From contig PLLP01000002.1 in assembly GCA_003141315.1 (NCBI GenBank), positions 361,283 through 425,282 on the forward strand: 64,000 nt of DNA, given 5' to 3'. Numbering within the stretch: the first letter of the stretch is position 1; every line of letters begins with the position of its first letter. Made by a program: the position numbers and the translations under genes. The stretch comes from Phycisphaerales bacterium. GTDB lineage: Bacteria; Planctomycetota; Phycisphaerae; Sedimentisphaerales; Anaerobacaceae. The notes beneath the pieces are model-generated. The model did not search any database, was not told where the DNA came from, and saw only the letters and a list, made by a program, of their open reading frames with translations. Of the stretch, positions 51,460 to 60,507 are shown piece after piece.

Positions 51460-53034
51460 TTAGTTTCCGGCGTTTCGTATCTCTGCCGGTTTGTCCGGGG
51501 ATGTCGGGTATGCTATTCTGCCGTGATAATGGGCAACCAGCGTCTTGGTTATGCTTTCCTCTATCTGGCTCAGTTCCCGAAGCGACAGGTCGCATTCATC
51601 GAATTGCCCATCCTGCAGCCTCTTCATAGCCATATTATGAACGACAGACTCAATTTTGCCGACGGTCACTTCCCCCAGCGACCTTACCGAGCTTTCTACG
51701 CCATCGGCCAGCATAACAATAGCTGCTTCTTTTGTCCGTGGTTTGGGTCCTGCGTATCTGAATTCACTTTCGCTCGGCTCTGCGTCAAAGGTTGTGGACT
51801 GCTCGCCTCTTTTTTTCTTTGCCGCGTTGTAAAAAAACTCAACCAGAGTCGTCCCGTGATGCGTCTCGACAAACTGACGAAGAACAGGCGGCAAACCGTA
51901 CTCGCGGGCAAGCTCGGCGCCGTCCTTTACGTGGCCGACTATGATAAGCTGGCTCATTGCAGGCGACAATTCCTTGTGCCTGTCCATCGGCCCCATCTCG
52001 TTTTCTATAAAATAGCCTGGCTTGTTGATTTTGCCGATGTCATGGTAATATGCCCCCACCCTGCACAGCAGGCCGTTTCGTCCAATCGCTTCCGCTGCCG
52101 CCTCCGCTATCGAACCGACAAGCAGGCAGTGGCTGTATGTCCCGGGCGCCTCCATCGCAAGCCGTTTCAATAACGGCTGATTTGCATCGCTGTAATCCAG
52201 CAGCGTCATCGACGTTACTATGCTGAAGTTCTTTTCGATTATCGGCAGCAGACTTTGCATCAATACTCCCACGAGGAAGGCAGATACCGCATGTTTGAAG
52301 CTGTCCCAGAAGATTGTATTAAAATTTCCATCCGGCGACTTCATAGACAAACTTGCCAGCGACATTGCAAATACTATTACTGCCGCCAGTGCGCCTACCT
52401 CCAGCAGTTTTGTCCTCGTCCGGATTTCCCTGATGCTGAAACAGCAGGTGACCGAACCCGATGCCATTATTAAAAACTGATTTACATCAGGTATCGAAAG
52501 CCGGCCTATATTAGCGGTATCCGTCACCGTAATAAAACTTCCCAGCAGGCAGTAAAAAATGCTCATCCCCATCGCAAATCGCTGTTCGTAAGAAATTGAC
52601 AGAATTATTGATACCGCGATTGCGGATCCCGTCACCCACCAGGTTCTGTCGGCTGCAACAGCGCCGAGCCTGGCGGCAAGGAGCATTGAAATAAACAACC
52701 CTGCCAGCGCAATTGCCCTCGTATGATTCTGGACTAACCGGCCCTGGTACCGCTTTATATAAATCGCCGCCGACAGTAAAATCAGAACAACAATTACGGT
52801 TATTTGCAGAAAGTTCGGAAAATTGCCGGTACCGATTACACCGAAAGCTGTCGGGCTGCCGGCCTTTAACTGGAAGGTAAGAATTGGAACGCTTAAAAGA
52901 ATAAACGCAACCAATATAGCCGTAGATATGACAAGGTCCGTATTACCGAGCAGTTGAATCGCAGAGAAACGCCTCGTTGCCATGTTCTGGCGAACCTTCT
53001 CTCGTCGCAAACTTCTTTTTTTGAATGGAAACAT
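51460..53034 (-). CDS. Seven-TM HD-domain phosphohydrolase (PgpH-like), lacking the extracellular domain
   Basis: The C-terminal HD domain has PGTYSHCLLVGSIAEAAAEAI, AYYHDIGKINKPGYFIENE, HKELSP and a further His in THHGTTLVEFFY. In PgpH this domain degrades c-di-AMP. Ahead are about seven to eight membrane segments. PgpH/YqfF of Firmicutes also has a large N-terminal extracellular domain; here only about 80 residues precede the membrane block. It is 524 residues and 59 bases after phoH. Confidence 0.85.
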   Translation of the reverse strand: MFPFKKRSLRREKVRQNMATRRFSAIQLLGNTDLVISTAILVAFILLSVPILTFQLKAGSPTAFGVIGTGNFPNFLQITVIVVLILLSAAIYIKRYQGRLVQNHTRAIALAGLFISMLLAARLGAVAADRTWWVTGSAIAVSIILSISYEQRFAMGMSIFYCLLGSFITVTDTANIGRLSIPDVNQFLIMASGSVTCCFSIREIRTRTKLLEVGALAAVIVFAMSLASLSMKSPDGNFNTIFWDSFKHAVSAFLVGVLMQSLLPIIEKNFSIVTSMTLLDYSDANQPLLKRLAMEAPGTYSHCLLVGSIAEAAAEAIGRNGLLCRVGAYYHDIGKINKPGYFIENEMGPMDRHKELSPAMSQLIIVGHVKDGAELAREYGLPPVLRQFVETHHGTTLVEFFYNAAKKKRGEQSTTFDAEPSESEFRYAGPKPRTKEAAIVMLADGVESSVRSLGEVTVGKIESVVHNMAMKRLQDGQFDECDLSLRELSQIEESITKTLVAHYHGRIAYPTSPDKPAEIRNAGN

Positions 53035-53092
53035 TTCTTAATCCTGATAACAGGCTGCGATAAATCAGGGTCAAAATTTTTCCTGGCCGCTC

Positions 53093-54049
53093 TTACGGCA
53101 CAGGCCTTTGCCCCTTTGTCTGGTCTCTTTCATAAGCCTGCACGATGCTCTGCACAAGCCGGTGACGAACAATATCGAGCTTGGCCAGTTCCACGTAGCC
53201 GATGCCCTTTATCCTTCGCAATTTTTCAATCGCTTCCACCATTCCGCTCTTCTGATTTTTGTCGAGGTCTATCTGGGTTATGTCGCCCGTTATTATCATT
53301 TTGGAACCGCGTCCAAGCCGCGTAAGCACCATAAGCATCTGCATAGGCGATGTGTTTTGCGCCTCGTCGCAAATAATCACCGCCTCGTTGAGTGTCCGGC
53401 CTCGCATAAATGCCAGCGGGATTATCTCGATTACATCCATCTCCATAAAATTCTTCATTTGCACGTAATCCATCGCATCGCCGAGGGCGTCAAACAATGG
53501 CCGCAGATATGGGTTGACCTTTGCCTGAAGGTCGCCCGGCAAAAAGCCCAGCTTTTCACCCGCCTCGACGGCGGGCCTGGCAAGAATTATCCGCCTTACC
53601 TGCTTCTTCTTCAGCATCGACACCGCTACCGCCACCGCAAGGTAGGTCTTACCCGTCCCCGCAGGCCCGATACAGAATGTAAGGTCGTTGGCCAGCATCG
53701 TGTCGATGTATTTTAACTGGCCTTTGGTTAGCGGCTCGATTACTTTCTTGTGCGAATAAACGGTAAGCGGCTCACTGGATTGCCCGGTAAAGGTATTTGT
53801 CTTTTCGGTCAGGAATTTTCTTACGTCCCCGTCGGTAAGAATGCCCTTTGTAATGAATTGCTTCTGCATCTTATCGACGACTTCCATCGCCTCGCTCACG
53901 TTTTTTTCCCTGCCGCTGATTATCAGGTTGTCTTCTCGAGCGGTTATCTGCACGTCGAGCGCCCTTCGCAGGATTCGCAGGTGACTATCGGCTGGCCCAA
54001 AGAGGCCGGTATGGTCTTCGATTGAATCTAATTGTATGATTACTTCCAA
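53093..54049 (-). CDS. PhoH-like ATPase
   Basis: Cytoplasmic P-loop ATPase with an N-terminal KH-like region (residues about 10-80). Walker A FCIGPAGTGKTYLAVAVAVS, Walker B EAVIICDEAQNTSPMQMLMVLTRLG and ITGDITQIDL (sensor) are intact. The family is thought to act in RNA metabolism; its neighbours ybeY and recO support a link to rRNA processing and repair. The protein is 318 residues. It is not Pho-regulated here by any signal I see. Confidence 0.93.
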   Translation of the reverse strand: MEVIIQLDSIEDHTGLFGPADSHLRILRRALDVQITAREDNLIISGREKNVSEAMEVVDKMQKQFITKGILTDGDVRKFLTEKTNTFTGQSSEPLTVYSHKKVIEPLTKGQLKYIDTMLANDLTFCIGPAGTGKTYLAVAVAVSMLKKKQVRRIILARPAVEAGEKLGFLPGDLQAKVNPYLRPLFDALGDAMDYVQMKNFMEMDVIEIIPLAFMRGRTLNEAVIICDEAQNTSPMQMLMVLTRLGRGSKMIITGDITQIDLDKNQKSGMVEAIEKLRRIKGIGYVELAKLDIVRHRLVQSIVQAYERDQTKGQRPVP

Positions 54050-54099
54050 GTCTTGTTTCTTTCCTTAAATCCTGTAGCCAAATCGTTAAGGTGCATCTA

Positions 54100-54963
54100 T
54101 TATCTTACAAAACCAAAAAACAAATACGCGCACACACCCGCGACAAGCGGTGAATCGACAATATCCAGAACCCCGCCGAAACCAGGCACCGTATTTGCCG
54201 AATCCTTTTCTGTTGCGTCCCGTTTTATCAGAGATTCCACAAGGTCGCCTAACTGCCCGATAAAGGCAAAGCAAATTCCAAAAACCGCTGCCGCTTTCCA
54301 ACTCATTATACTAAAAAATCCCGAAAAAACAAAGGCAACTATTACCGCACAAAATACTGCACCCGCCATACCTTCCCATGTCTTGCCGGGGCTTATAACC
54401 GGCGAAAACTTATGCCTGCCCATCAGCGTCCCGATTGTGTAAGCGCCTATGTCGGCGCTCTTTACGACAAAGACGTACATCAATAGCGGCCAGATGCCGA
54501 ACTCAATCCTTATCCCGATAATGAAGGAGCATAAGAGACCCAGATAAATAATCGAGAACAGACTGATGCCGCAGTTTGCCATTACCGATGACAGGCCGTA
54601 TCGTGCATACTGGTAAAGCAAAAAAGCAAAAAAGCTGAACGCCAGAAGTATCAGGATATATTTCGATAGCGGCACATCTAAACCCTGGCTCCAGTACCAG
54701 CTGCCCGCGAGCATAATCGATGCGGGAATTGTAACCGGCAGCAGCACGAGCAGATTTTTTCTCTCTGCCAGTTTCGCCAACTCGAACTGGGCGGCGATTA
54801 TTATAAGAGATACGAGAATAAAAAGCCCGGTCGCCTGTCTGCCGGCGACGCTTTTTTCGATAGCTCCCCGGCTTAGCGACCCATCCAGCCAGCTGTCGAC
54901 TATCACAACCCCGGTAAAGAAAACCGTCATCAGGAATCCGAAAATCAATCTGTTTTTGAGCAT
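54100..54963 (-). CDS. cdsA: Phosphatidate cytidylyltransferase
   Basis: It makes CDP-diacylglycerol for phospholipid synthesis. The protein has about eight membrane segments. The C-terminal signature SLIKRDATEKDSANTVPGFGGVLDIVDS fits the CdsA pattern S-x-x-KR-x4-KD, but the classical PGHGGxxDRxD reads PGFGGVLDIVD, so the His and Arg are replaced. Other residues are intact, and such variants may be normal in this phylum. The protein is 287 residues and lies just before phoH. Confidence 0.9.
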   Translation of the reverse strand: MLKNRLIFGFLMTVFFTGVVIVDSWLDGSLSRGAIEKSVAGRQATGLFILVSLIIIAAQFELAKLAERKNLLVLLPVTIPASIMLAGSWYWSQGLDVPLSKYILILLAFSFFAFLLYQYARYGLSSVMANCGISLFSIIYLGLLCSFIIGIRIEFGIWPLLMYVFVVKSADIGAYTIGTLMGRHKFSPVISPGKTWEGMAGAVFCAVIVAFVFSGFFSIMSWKAAAVFGICFAFIGQLGDLVESLIKRDATEKDSANTVPGFGGVLDIVDSPLVAGVCAYLFFGFVR

Positions 54964-55067
54964 TTATTATCCTGCCTTGCCGCTTAATAATCTGCGGATT
55001 TTATATCCATAACTTGAAGCATTAATCCCGGAGTTAAAAATCGAAACTGAAAATCCGGAACTCAAAA

Positions 55068-55829
55068 CTATTTCTTTGTGTCGCCGAATTTCCGGTTCCT
55101 TTTGGCGTAATCGACAAGCGCCTCATCGAAGTCTCTTGCGGTAAAATCGGGCCATAACTTCTCCGCTGCGTAAAATTCGCTGTAGGAAATTTGCCAGAGC
55201 AGAAAATTGCTCACCCTTCTTTCGTTTGCAGTTCGGATTAACAGGTCCGGCTCCGCCAGTTGCGGTGCATACAGGTTATTCCTGATGCATTGCTCGTCAA
55301 TATTTTCCGCCTCGATAATGCCCTCTTTGCACTTTTGTGCAATGTGCCTTACGCAATCAATAATTTCTGTCCTGCCGCTGTAATTGAGGGCGATGGCGAG
55401 AATCATACCGGTATTTCCTGTGGTCACTTCTATCGTTTCTTTTATGGTGTTCTGAAGTTCCATCGGCAGCTGCTTCAATCTGCCTAAGTGTATGAGCCTT
55501 ATGTTATCTTCCATCAGCATCGGCCTGAACCGGGTTAGATAAATCGAATAAAGACTCATCAGCCCGTTAACTTCTTCTGCCGGCCTTTTCCAGTTCTCGC
55601 TGCTGAACGAATAAAGTGTAAGGCTTTCAATCCCCACAGTAACGCAGTACCGGATGATTTTCTCGACGGTCTCGCCTCCCTGGTGGTGGCCGGCTATCCG
55701 CGGCATTCCTTTTTGCTGTGCCCACCGCCCGTTGCCGTCCATTATTATCGCAATATGCAGGGCAAGCCGCTCCTCGTTTATCCCGAGCCGTTTTGCTGTT
55801 TCCTTCTGCTTCTGCTTGAAAGTATTCAT
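55068..55829 (-). CDS. uppS: Isoprenyl transferase (undecaprenyl-diphosphate synthase type)
   Basis: cis-Prenyltransferase making the lipid carrier for peptidoglycan. IAIIMDGNGRWAQQKGMPRIAGHHQGGETV is the catalytic region, and YSFSSENWKRP and DLLIRTANERRVSNFLLWQISYSEFY are the other hallmarks. The family Gly-Gly-G-x-R-x-S-N-F appears as TANERRVSNF. The protein is 253 residues. cdsA follows on the same strand, the common uppS-cdsA arrangement. Confidence 0.95.
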   Translation of the reverse strand: MNTFKQKQKETAKRLGINEERLALHIAIIMDGNGRWAQQKGMPRIAGHHQGGETVEKIIRYCVTVGIESLTLYSFSSENWKRPAEEVNGLMSLYSIYLTRFRPMLMEDNIRLIHLGRLKQLPMELQNTIKETIEVTTGNTGMILAIALNYSGRTEIIDCVRHIAQKCKEGIIEAENIDEQCIRNNLYAPQLAEPDLLIRTANERRVSNFLLWQISYSEFYAAEKLWPDFTARDFDEALVDYAKRNRKFGDTKK

Positions 55830-55884
55830 CGATTTTTATCGAATCGGTTTCCAAAATTTTTTGTCAAATGTCTGCCTGGTATAT

Positions 55885-57159
55885 TTACCTTAATAACGTC
55901 TGGCTTCGCTTTGCGCCGACGCCTATCATTGTAATCGGCCTGTCGAGCAGTTCCTCTAACTTTATCACGTAATTCCTGGCATTTTCAGGCAGGTCGTTAA
56001 AATTTTTAACATCGCTTATCTGGTCATCCCACCCTTCGAATGTTTCGTAAATACATTTTGCCTTTGATAACCGCTGCCCGTTCGATGGGAAAAATCCGGT
56101 TTCTTTGCCGTCAATTTCATAAGCCTTGCAGACCTTGATTTCCTTTAGGCCTGTAAGCGTATCGAGGTGCATCATTGCCACGGTATCAATCGAGCCGATT
56201 TTTATCGAATACGATGCCGCAACGGCGTCGAACCACCCGCAGCGGCGAGGCCTGCCTGTTGTCGTCCCGTACTCATGACCGCGGTCGCGGATATACTGGC
56301 CTATCGGGTTATCCTGCTCGGCAGGGAAAGGCCCGGCGCCGACCCTTGTAGTGTATGCCTTTGCGACGCCGATGAATTTATCGACCATTCTTGCGGGAAC
56401 ACCGCAGCCCGCCGACATACCTAATGAACTGGCGTTCGAGCTGGTCACAAACGGAAACGTCCCGTGGTCAAGGTCCAGCAGCGAACCCTGAGCCCCTTCG
56501 AATAGTATGGATTTTTTATCCGATATTGCCTTGTGCAGCATCTCGGTTGTATCAACTGCAAAAGGCAGCAGCCTCTCGGCGTACTTCCTGCATTTATCGA
56601 ATATCTCGTCGGCGTTTATGGGCGCCGCATTATACATAGCGGCAAAAAACCTGTTTTTGTACAGGACAATCTGCTCTAATTTCGCCTTTAACCCCGCCGG
56701 GTCAAAAAGGTCCGCCACCCTCACCGCATAGCTCCTGCCGATTTTGTCGGCGTAGCAGGGGCCTATCCCGCGGATGGTTGTGCCTATTTTGTCTTTGCCC
56801 AGCGATTCTTCGCGAAGCTGGTCTTCCAGCTTGTGATAATCCAGAACCAAATGTGCGTTTTCGCTGATAAGCAGTCTTCCATCGAGCTTTACGTTTCTTT
56901 TCGCAAGCTCGTCAATCTCGCTGAGGAGGCACTGGGGGTCGATTACCACGCCGTTTGCGATTACGCAAACCACTCCCGGCCTGACGGCGCCGCTCGGCAG
57001 AAGGTGAAGGGCGAATTTGCTGTCGCCGATAACTACGGTATGTCCCGCATTTGCTCCGCCGCCGTACCTGACGACGATGTCGCTCTTTTCCGCAAGGATA
57101 TCGACTACCTTGCCCTTGCCTTCATCGCCCCATTGCAGTCCTGTAACGCAGCAGTTCAT
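55885..57159 (-). CDS. purA: Adenylosuccinate synthetase
   Basis: It links IMP and aspartate in AMP synthesis. The P-loop-like start is VTGLQWGDEGKGKVVDILA, with IGTTIRGIGPCYADKIGR and VGAGPFPAEQDN as further signatures. GTTTGRPRRCGWFDAVA is characteristic. The protein is 424 residues, of normal length. It lies 55 bases before uppS on the same strand. Confidence 0.97.
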   Translation of the reverse strand: MNCCVTGLQWGDEGKGKVVDILAEKSDIVVRYGGGANAGHTVVIGDSKFALHLLPSGAVRPGVVCVIANGVVIDPQCLLSEIDELAKRNVKLDGRLLISENAHLVLDYHKLEDQLREESLGKDKIGTTIRGIGPCYADKIGRSYAVRVADLFDPAGLKAKLEQIVLYKNRFFAAMYNAAPINADEIFDKCRKYAERLLPFAVDTTEMLHKAISDKKSILFEGAQGSLLDLDHGTFPFVTSSNASSLGMSAGCGVPARMVDKFIGVAKAYTTRVGAGPFPAEQDNPIGQYIRDRGHEYGTTTGRPRRCGWFDAVAASYSIKIGSIDTVAMMHLDTLTGLKEIKVCKAYEIDGKETGFFPSNGQRLSKAKCIYETFEGWDDQISDVKNFNDLPENARNYVIKLEELLDRPITMIGVGAKRSQTLLR

Positions 57160-57265
57160 CTCGCTTTGCTTTCTGAAGAGAGTTCATAAAAATTTAAGCC
57201 GCGGCAGCCGACTGTACCGGCGTAATGCGGCAACAGAAAAGATTTTAAGGGATGCTGGTTTTTTT

Positions 57266-57727
57266 TCAACTGATTTTTTCTACCAGCTTATCCAGAACCG
57301 CCGACAGGTTGTCATATTTTTTGTCGCTCAGCTTAACCTGTTTTTCCTCGTTCTGCTCGCTCTTGTAGCTGATTAAAAAAAAACCGCCCTTTGTGTTAAA
57401 GTGAGTCTTGTCTATTTTTTGTATCGAGCTGTAAGGAATGCTTATTTTCCCGTTGATGGTAAGCTGATTGTCTTCGGCAATAACTTTCTTTGTTCTGATT
57501 ATTGCCATATATATTCCGATTGCGATAACTGCCGCGAGCAGAACAGGCGGCGCATTTTTATTGAAGATAAGAGAACTATCCGCTACGCCATTTTTGGTGT
57601 GCTTTTCGATAAAGCTTTTGCTGAGGTAGCCGTCATAAGTGAACCACCCGCCGATTAAAAGAATGCCGACTATGTATATTTTCAAATTATATAATCTTAC
57701 TTTGCTTACGGGTGCTTCGATAGCCAT
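57266..57727 (-). CDS. Membrane protein of unknown function
   Basis: A 153-residue protein with two predicted membrane segments (about residues 15-30, IYIVGILLIGGWFTYDG, and 60-80, APPVLLAAVIAIGIYMAII). The cytosolic end (residues 85-150) has repeated beta-like strands (LTINGKISIPYSSIQKIDK) resembling a PH-like fold. I do not recognise a family or function. It stands alone between purA and another unknown gene. Confidence 0.7.
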   Translation of the reverse strand: MAIEAPVSKVRLYNLKIYIVGILLIGGWFTYDGYLSKSFIEKHTKNGVADSSLIFNKNAPPVLLAAVIAIGIYMAIIRTKKVIAEDNQLTINGKISIPYSSIQKIDKTHFNTKGGFFLISYKSEQNEEKQVKLSDKKYDNLSAVLDKLVEKIS

Positions 57728-57782
57728 CTTGACTTACTCCTTTTAATTCCGGTTCGACTCGCCACAAAAATGGCGGACAAAT

Positions 57783-57827
57783 TACTTGCGTCTCTTTGTG
57801 CCTCTGTCTCTTTGTGCCTTTGCCCCT
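57783..57827. repeat. CTTTGTGCCT-like tandem word repeat
   Basis: TGCGTCTCTTTGTGCCTCTGTCTCTTTGTGCCTTTGCCCC repeats TCTTTGTGCCTxTG in the gap between two genes. It is low complexity and non-coding. Confidence 0.5.
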
Positions 57828-57828
57828 A

Positions 57829-58593
57829 TTATATAAACCTCTTCTGGGCGATTGTATTGACCAGAGGCTTAACAATACTGGGCGCTATTTTCTCCGCCAA
57901 AAGCTCTTCTGCCAGCCGGCACTGTTTCTCGAATGATTTTATCGGGTCGAATTTTTCTCCCGCCTGCGGATACTGGCGAATCGTAAAAAGCAGGCTGATG
58001 AATTTGTCCGGCCCGCCGGCAGATTCCTTTTCACGCGGGTCAAAAATCGTCGTCTTCGATTCGACCGAAATCCTTGCCTGTGTCCTGTTATCTTCCGACA
58101 GCGATACAACTATTGACGGCGAACAATCTATAATCCTGCTCGACGGCAAATCCGAAAGACAGTTAAGCGGGCCTGTCCCCAAAAGAGCCTCCGCTATCAC
58201 CTCATCGTGGTTGCCCCAGTAATCGAAATCCATTCCGATAGTCACATCGAGCGAATCTATGTCCAGAAAATTTACGCCCAGCATATAGGGGATAAGCTCC
58301 AGCACGAATTTTCCCTGCGAGTATGCCTCTGCGAATTTTTCAGGGTTGACAATACCCGAACCGATTCGGCTGCTCTCCAGCGCAGCCCACCGGTATTGGC
58401 CGGAACTATTTTCCTCTTCCAGGTAATAATGCTGGTCCCGCCGGTAGAAATTGCTCATCGATGGATACTGCTTGCCGATCCTCTCGAAAAATGCAAGTAT
58501 CGTATCTCGCTGGCTCGGCAACTCCAGCTCGGTATTGACGTACATATCGAGATACAAATCATCGCACAGCAGGCTGTAATCTTCCTTGTTCAT
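57829..58593 (-). CDS. Hypothetical protein, 254 residues
   Basis: No family is recognised. The protein lacks a signal peptide and membrane segments, is acidic in the first half, and contains FLDIDSLDVTIGMDFDYWGNHDEVIAEALLG and FISLLFTIRQYPQAGEKFDPIKSFEKQC. It could act in the cytoplasm. It lies upstream of the membrane protein gene on the same strand. Whether it forms part of an operon with pgpA is unclear, because 257 bases separate them. Confidence 0.6.
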   Translation of the reverse strand: MNKEDYSLLCDDLYLDMYVNTELELPSQRDTILAFFERIGKQYPSMSNFYRRDQHYYLEEENSSGQYRWAALESSRIGSGIVNPEKFAEAYSQGKFVLELIPYMLGVNFLDIDSLDVTIGMDFDYWGNHDEVIAEALLGTGPLNCLSDLPSSRIIDCSPSIVVSLSEDNRTQARISVESKTTIFDPREKESAGGPDKFISLLFTIRQYPQAGEKFDPIKSFEKQCRLAEELLAEKIAPSIVKPLVNTIAQKRFI

Positions 58594-58850
58594 TTTTCAA
58601 AAACAGTCCCCGCAGGATATTCTCCCGCAAGGCCCGCCTCCATAAAACCGACATTAAATTTTGCCTGAAAACTCGCCTTCCACGAACGGGCGACCATCGG
58701 CGAGCAGCGCTCAATCCGGCCATTTTAATAAAAACAGCCGGTTCGGGCAATTATACATTCAAATATTCGTTTTCCCAGATTTTTTCCGCTAATTCCGCAA
58801 GTTTATGCTTATATTTTTTCATAACCTCGAAATACCCGCCGGTTTTGCCC
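58594..58850. other. 257-base gap between pgpA and the hypothetical gene
   Basis: The gap holds one candidate 23-residue ORF on the minus strand (58751-58822). The rest (58594-58750) contains no convincing gene or hairpin; an overlapping 63-residue minus-strand ORF at 58559-58750 appears to be a shadow. Confidence 0.5.
58751..58822 (-). CDS. Candidate 23-residue small protein
   Basis: ATG to TAA encodes a charged, helix-prone peptide (MKKYKHKLAELAEKIWENE and four more residues). It lies 28 bases after the pgpA stop on the same strand. A GAGG is only two bases from the ATG, so the ribosome-binding site is poor. It could be chance. Confidence 0.25.
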   Translation of the reverse strand: MKKYKHKLAELAEKIWENEYLNV

Positions 58851-59351
58851 TTACCCGCCTTTTATGTGGAGGATTACCGCTGCTCCTGCCGTCAGCAAAC
58901 CGGCGTAAAGCCCCGCCATAAGGTCATCTGCGAGGATGCCCGCACCGGCTGGCAATCTTTCCAGCTGTCTTACAGGCCAGGGCTTAAAAATATCAAAAAG
59001 CCTGAACAATATAAAACCGCCCGCTGCAAAAAGCCAAATATGATTCTTAATCGCTTCTGCCGGCACTAAACCGAGGATAATCAGGTATGTCGCCGCCTGA
59101 CCGGCAAGTTCATCCACCACAATTTCTGCGGGGTCATTTTTGCCTGTTAAGGTTATTATTGCAGGTGAAAAGGCTATGCAGATTGCCGCTCCCGCCAGAA
59201 CCAGGCCGGCCAATATTACCGATAGAGAAACCAGCGGCGTCCCCCAATAAAGCGCCCCCGCAAAAATAACTGCCGAGGGCAGCGAACCGAACGTTCCCGG
59301 CGCACCCGGCAGCAGCCCCAACCCAAAACACGATGTAAATATCCTCTTCAT
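58851..59351 (-). CDS. pgpA: Phosphatidylglycerophosphatase A
   Basis: It dephosphorylates phosphatidylglycerophosphate in phospholipid synthesis. GLLPGAPGTFGSLPSA (the G-x-x-PGxxGTxGS start), VDELAGQ and RLFDIFKPWPVRQLE are family signatures. GILADDLMAGLYAGL ends the motif set. About four membrane segments fill 166 residues. It is 27 bases from dgt. Confidence 0.94.
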   Translation of the reverse strand: MKRIFTSCFGLGLLPGAPGTFGSLPSAVIFAGALYWGTPLVSLSVILAGLVLAGAAICIAFSPAIITLTGKNDPAEIVVDELAGQAATYLIILGLVPAEAIKNHIWLFAAGGFILFRLFDIFKPWPVRQLERLPAGAGILADDLMAGLYAGLLTAGAAVILHIKGG

Positions 59352-59378
59352 AAAACTCTGAACGATGCACCTTGGCTG

Positions 59379-60473
59379 TCAATCGGATTCCATCATTTTC
59401 AGGCAGAACCTGTCGGTCATACCCGCCATGTAATCGCAGACCGCACGCTGCAAACCTTCCGATTCAATCAGCCTGTTGTAAAATGGCGGCATAGATTCCG
59501 GCTTCCTGCACAGCTTTTCAAAAAGTTTTTCCATCTCTGTTCTTATATTTCCAGCATCCATCGTAACGGAGGGATTCATATAAAAATTATGCAGCAGAAA
59601 TTCCTCCAGCCTTTGCAATTTCACCTCGTTTTGTCTGGAGAACATCACAAAATCTTTTCTGCTGCCATAAACATCGTCAATGGTTTTTATCTTTGATTCT
59701 TCGATTGCCTTGCCGCTTGTCTCTATGCAGTCGCTTACGAGTATGTCGATAATCGCCTTGGCTGTCCTGGTCCTTAAAACCAGGATGTCCTTAATCGCAC
59801 CAGCCCCGATGTGCCGCTGTGCATCGGAAAAAATCTCAATGCCTTCGAGCTGCTCATAAAAAATCACGCCTGCCCGCAAGCCGTCTTCGAGGTCGTGGCA
59901 GTTATATGCGATGCGGTCCGCCGCGTTTGCCGCCTGTCCTTCGAGTGAGCAATTCTTTTCCGGGAAGTTATCTTTCGCCGGTTTATCGTGCGGCCCCCTG
60001 TGCCTCGATAATCCAAGGCGGGTCTCATAGACAAGATTCAGTCCTGTAAAATCCGGATACGGATGCTCTAATAATTCAACAATCCGCAGCGTCTGCCTGT
60101 TGTGTTCGAATCCGCCGAAATCCTCCATCAGGTCGTTAAGAATATTCTCGCCCGAATGCCCGAACGGCGAATGCCCCAGGTCGTGCCCCAGACAAATCGC
60201 CTCAGTAAGGCTTTCATTTAGCCCCAGCGACCTGGCGATTGTCCTTCCGATTTGTGCCACCTCGATGCTGTGCGTGAGCCGGTTCCGGAAGCTGTCGTTT
60301 ATTCCGGGCGTGAAGACCTGCGTCTTGCCTTCTAATCTGCGGAAGGCCTCGCTGTGAATAATCCTGTCCCTGTCCCGCTCGAAATCCGACCTGTAGCGAT
60401 GCCGCTTCTCTGCAAAAATTCGTCCCCTGCTCGTTTGCTCGCTTACTGCAAACCCTGCATTGTTCCCCGGCAT
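59379..60473 (-). CDS. dgt: dGTP triphosphohydrolase-like HD-domain protein
   Basis: dNTPase controlling nucleotide pools. HD motifs are RLTHSIEVAQIGRTIAR, CLGHDLGHSPFGHSGE (tandem HD) and NCHDLEDGLR. The C-terminal helical part fits the SAMHD1-like branch. The protein is 364 residues. A second HD family is present at 51460. The neighbouring HIT protein may be unrelated in function. Confidence 0.93.
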   Translation of the reverse strand: MPGNNAGFAVSEQTSRGRIFAEKRHRYRSDFERDRDRIIHSEAFRRLEGKTQVFTPGINDSFRNRLTHSIEVAQIGRTIARSLGLNESLTEAICLGHDLGHSPFGHSGENILNDLMEDFGGFEHNRQTLRIVELLEHPYPDFTGLNLVYETRLGLSRHRGPHDKPAKDNFPEKNCSLEGQAANAADRIAYNCHDLEDGLRAGVIFYEQLEGIEIFSDAQRHIGAGAIKDILVLRTRTAKAIIDILVSDCIETSGKAIEESKIKTIDDVYGSRKDFVMFSRQNEVKLQRLEEFLLHNFYMNPSVTMDAGNIRTEMEKLFEKLCRKPESMPPFYNRLIESEGLQRAVCDYMAGMTDRFCLKMMESD

Positions 60474-60507
60474 TGCGACACCTTTTATTGAAAAGAACCT
60501 GTTGTTA

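Noticed and set aside
58559..58750. 63-residue minus-strand ORF
   Set aside because: It overlaps the start of the 254-residue gene and has no features of a protein.
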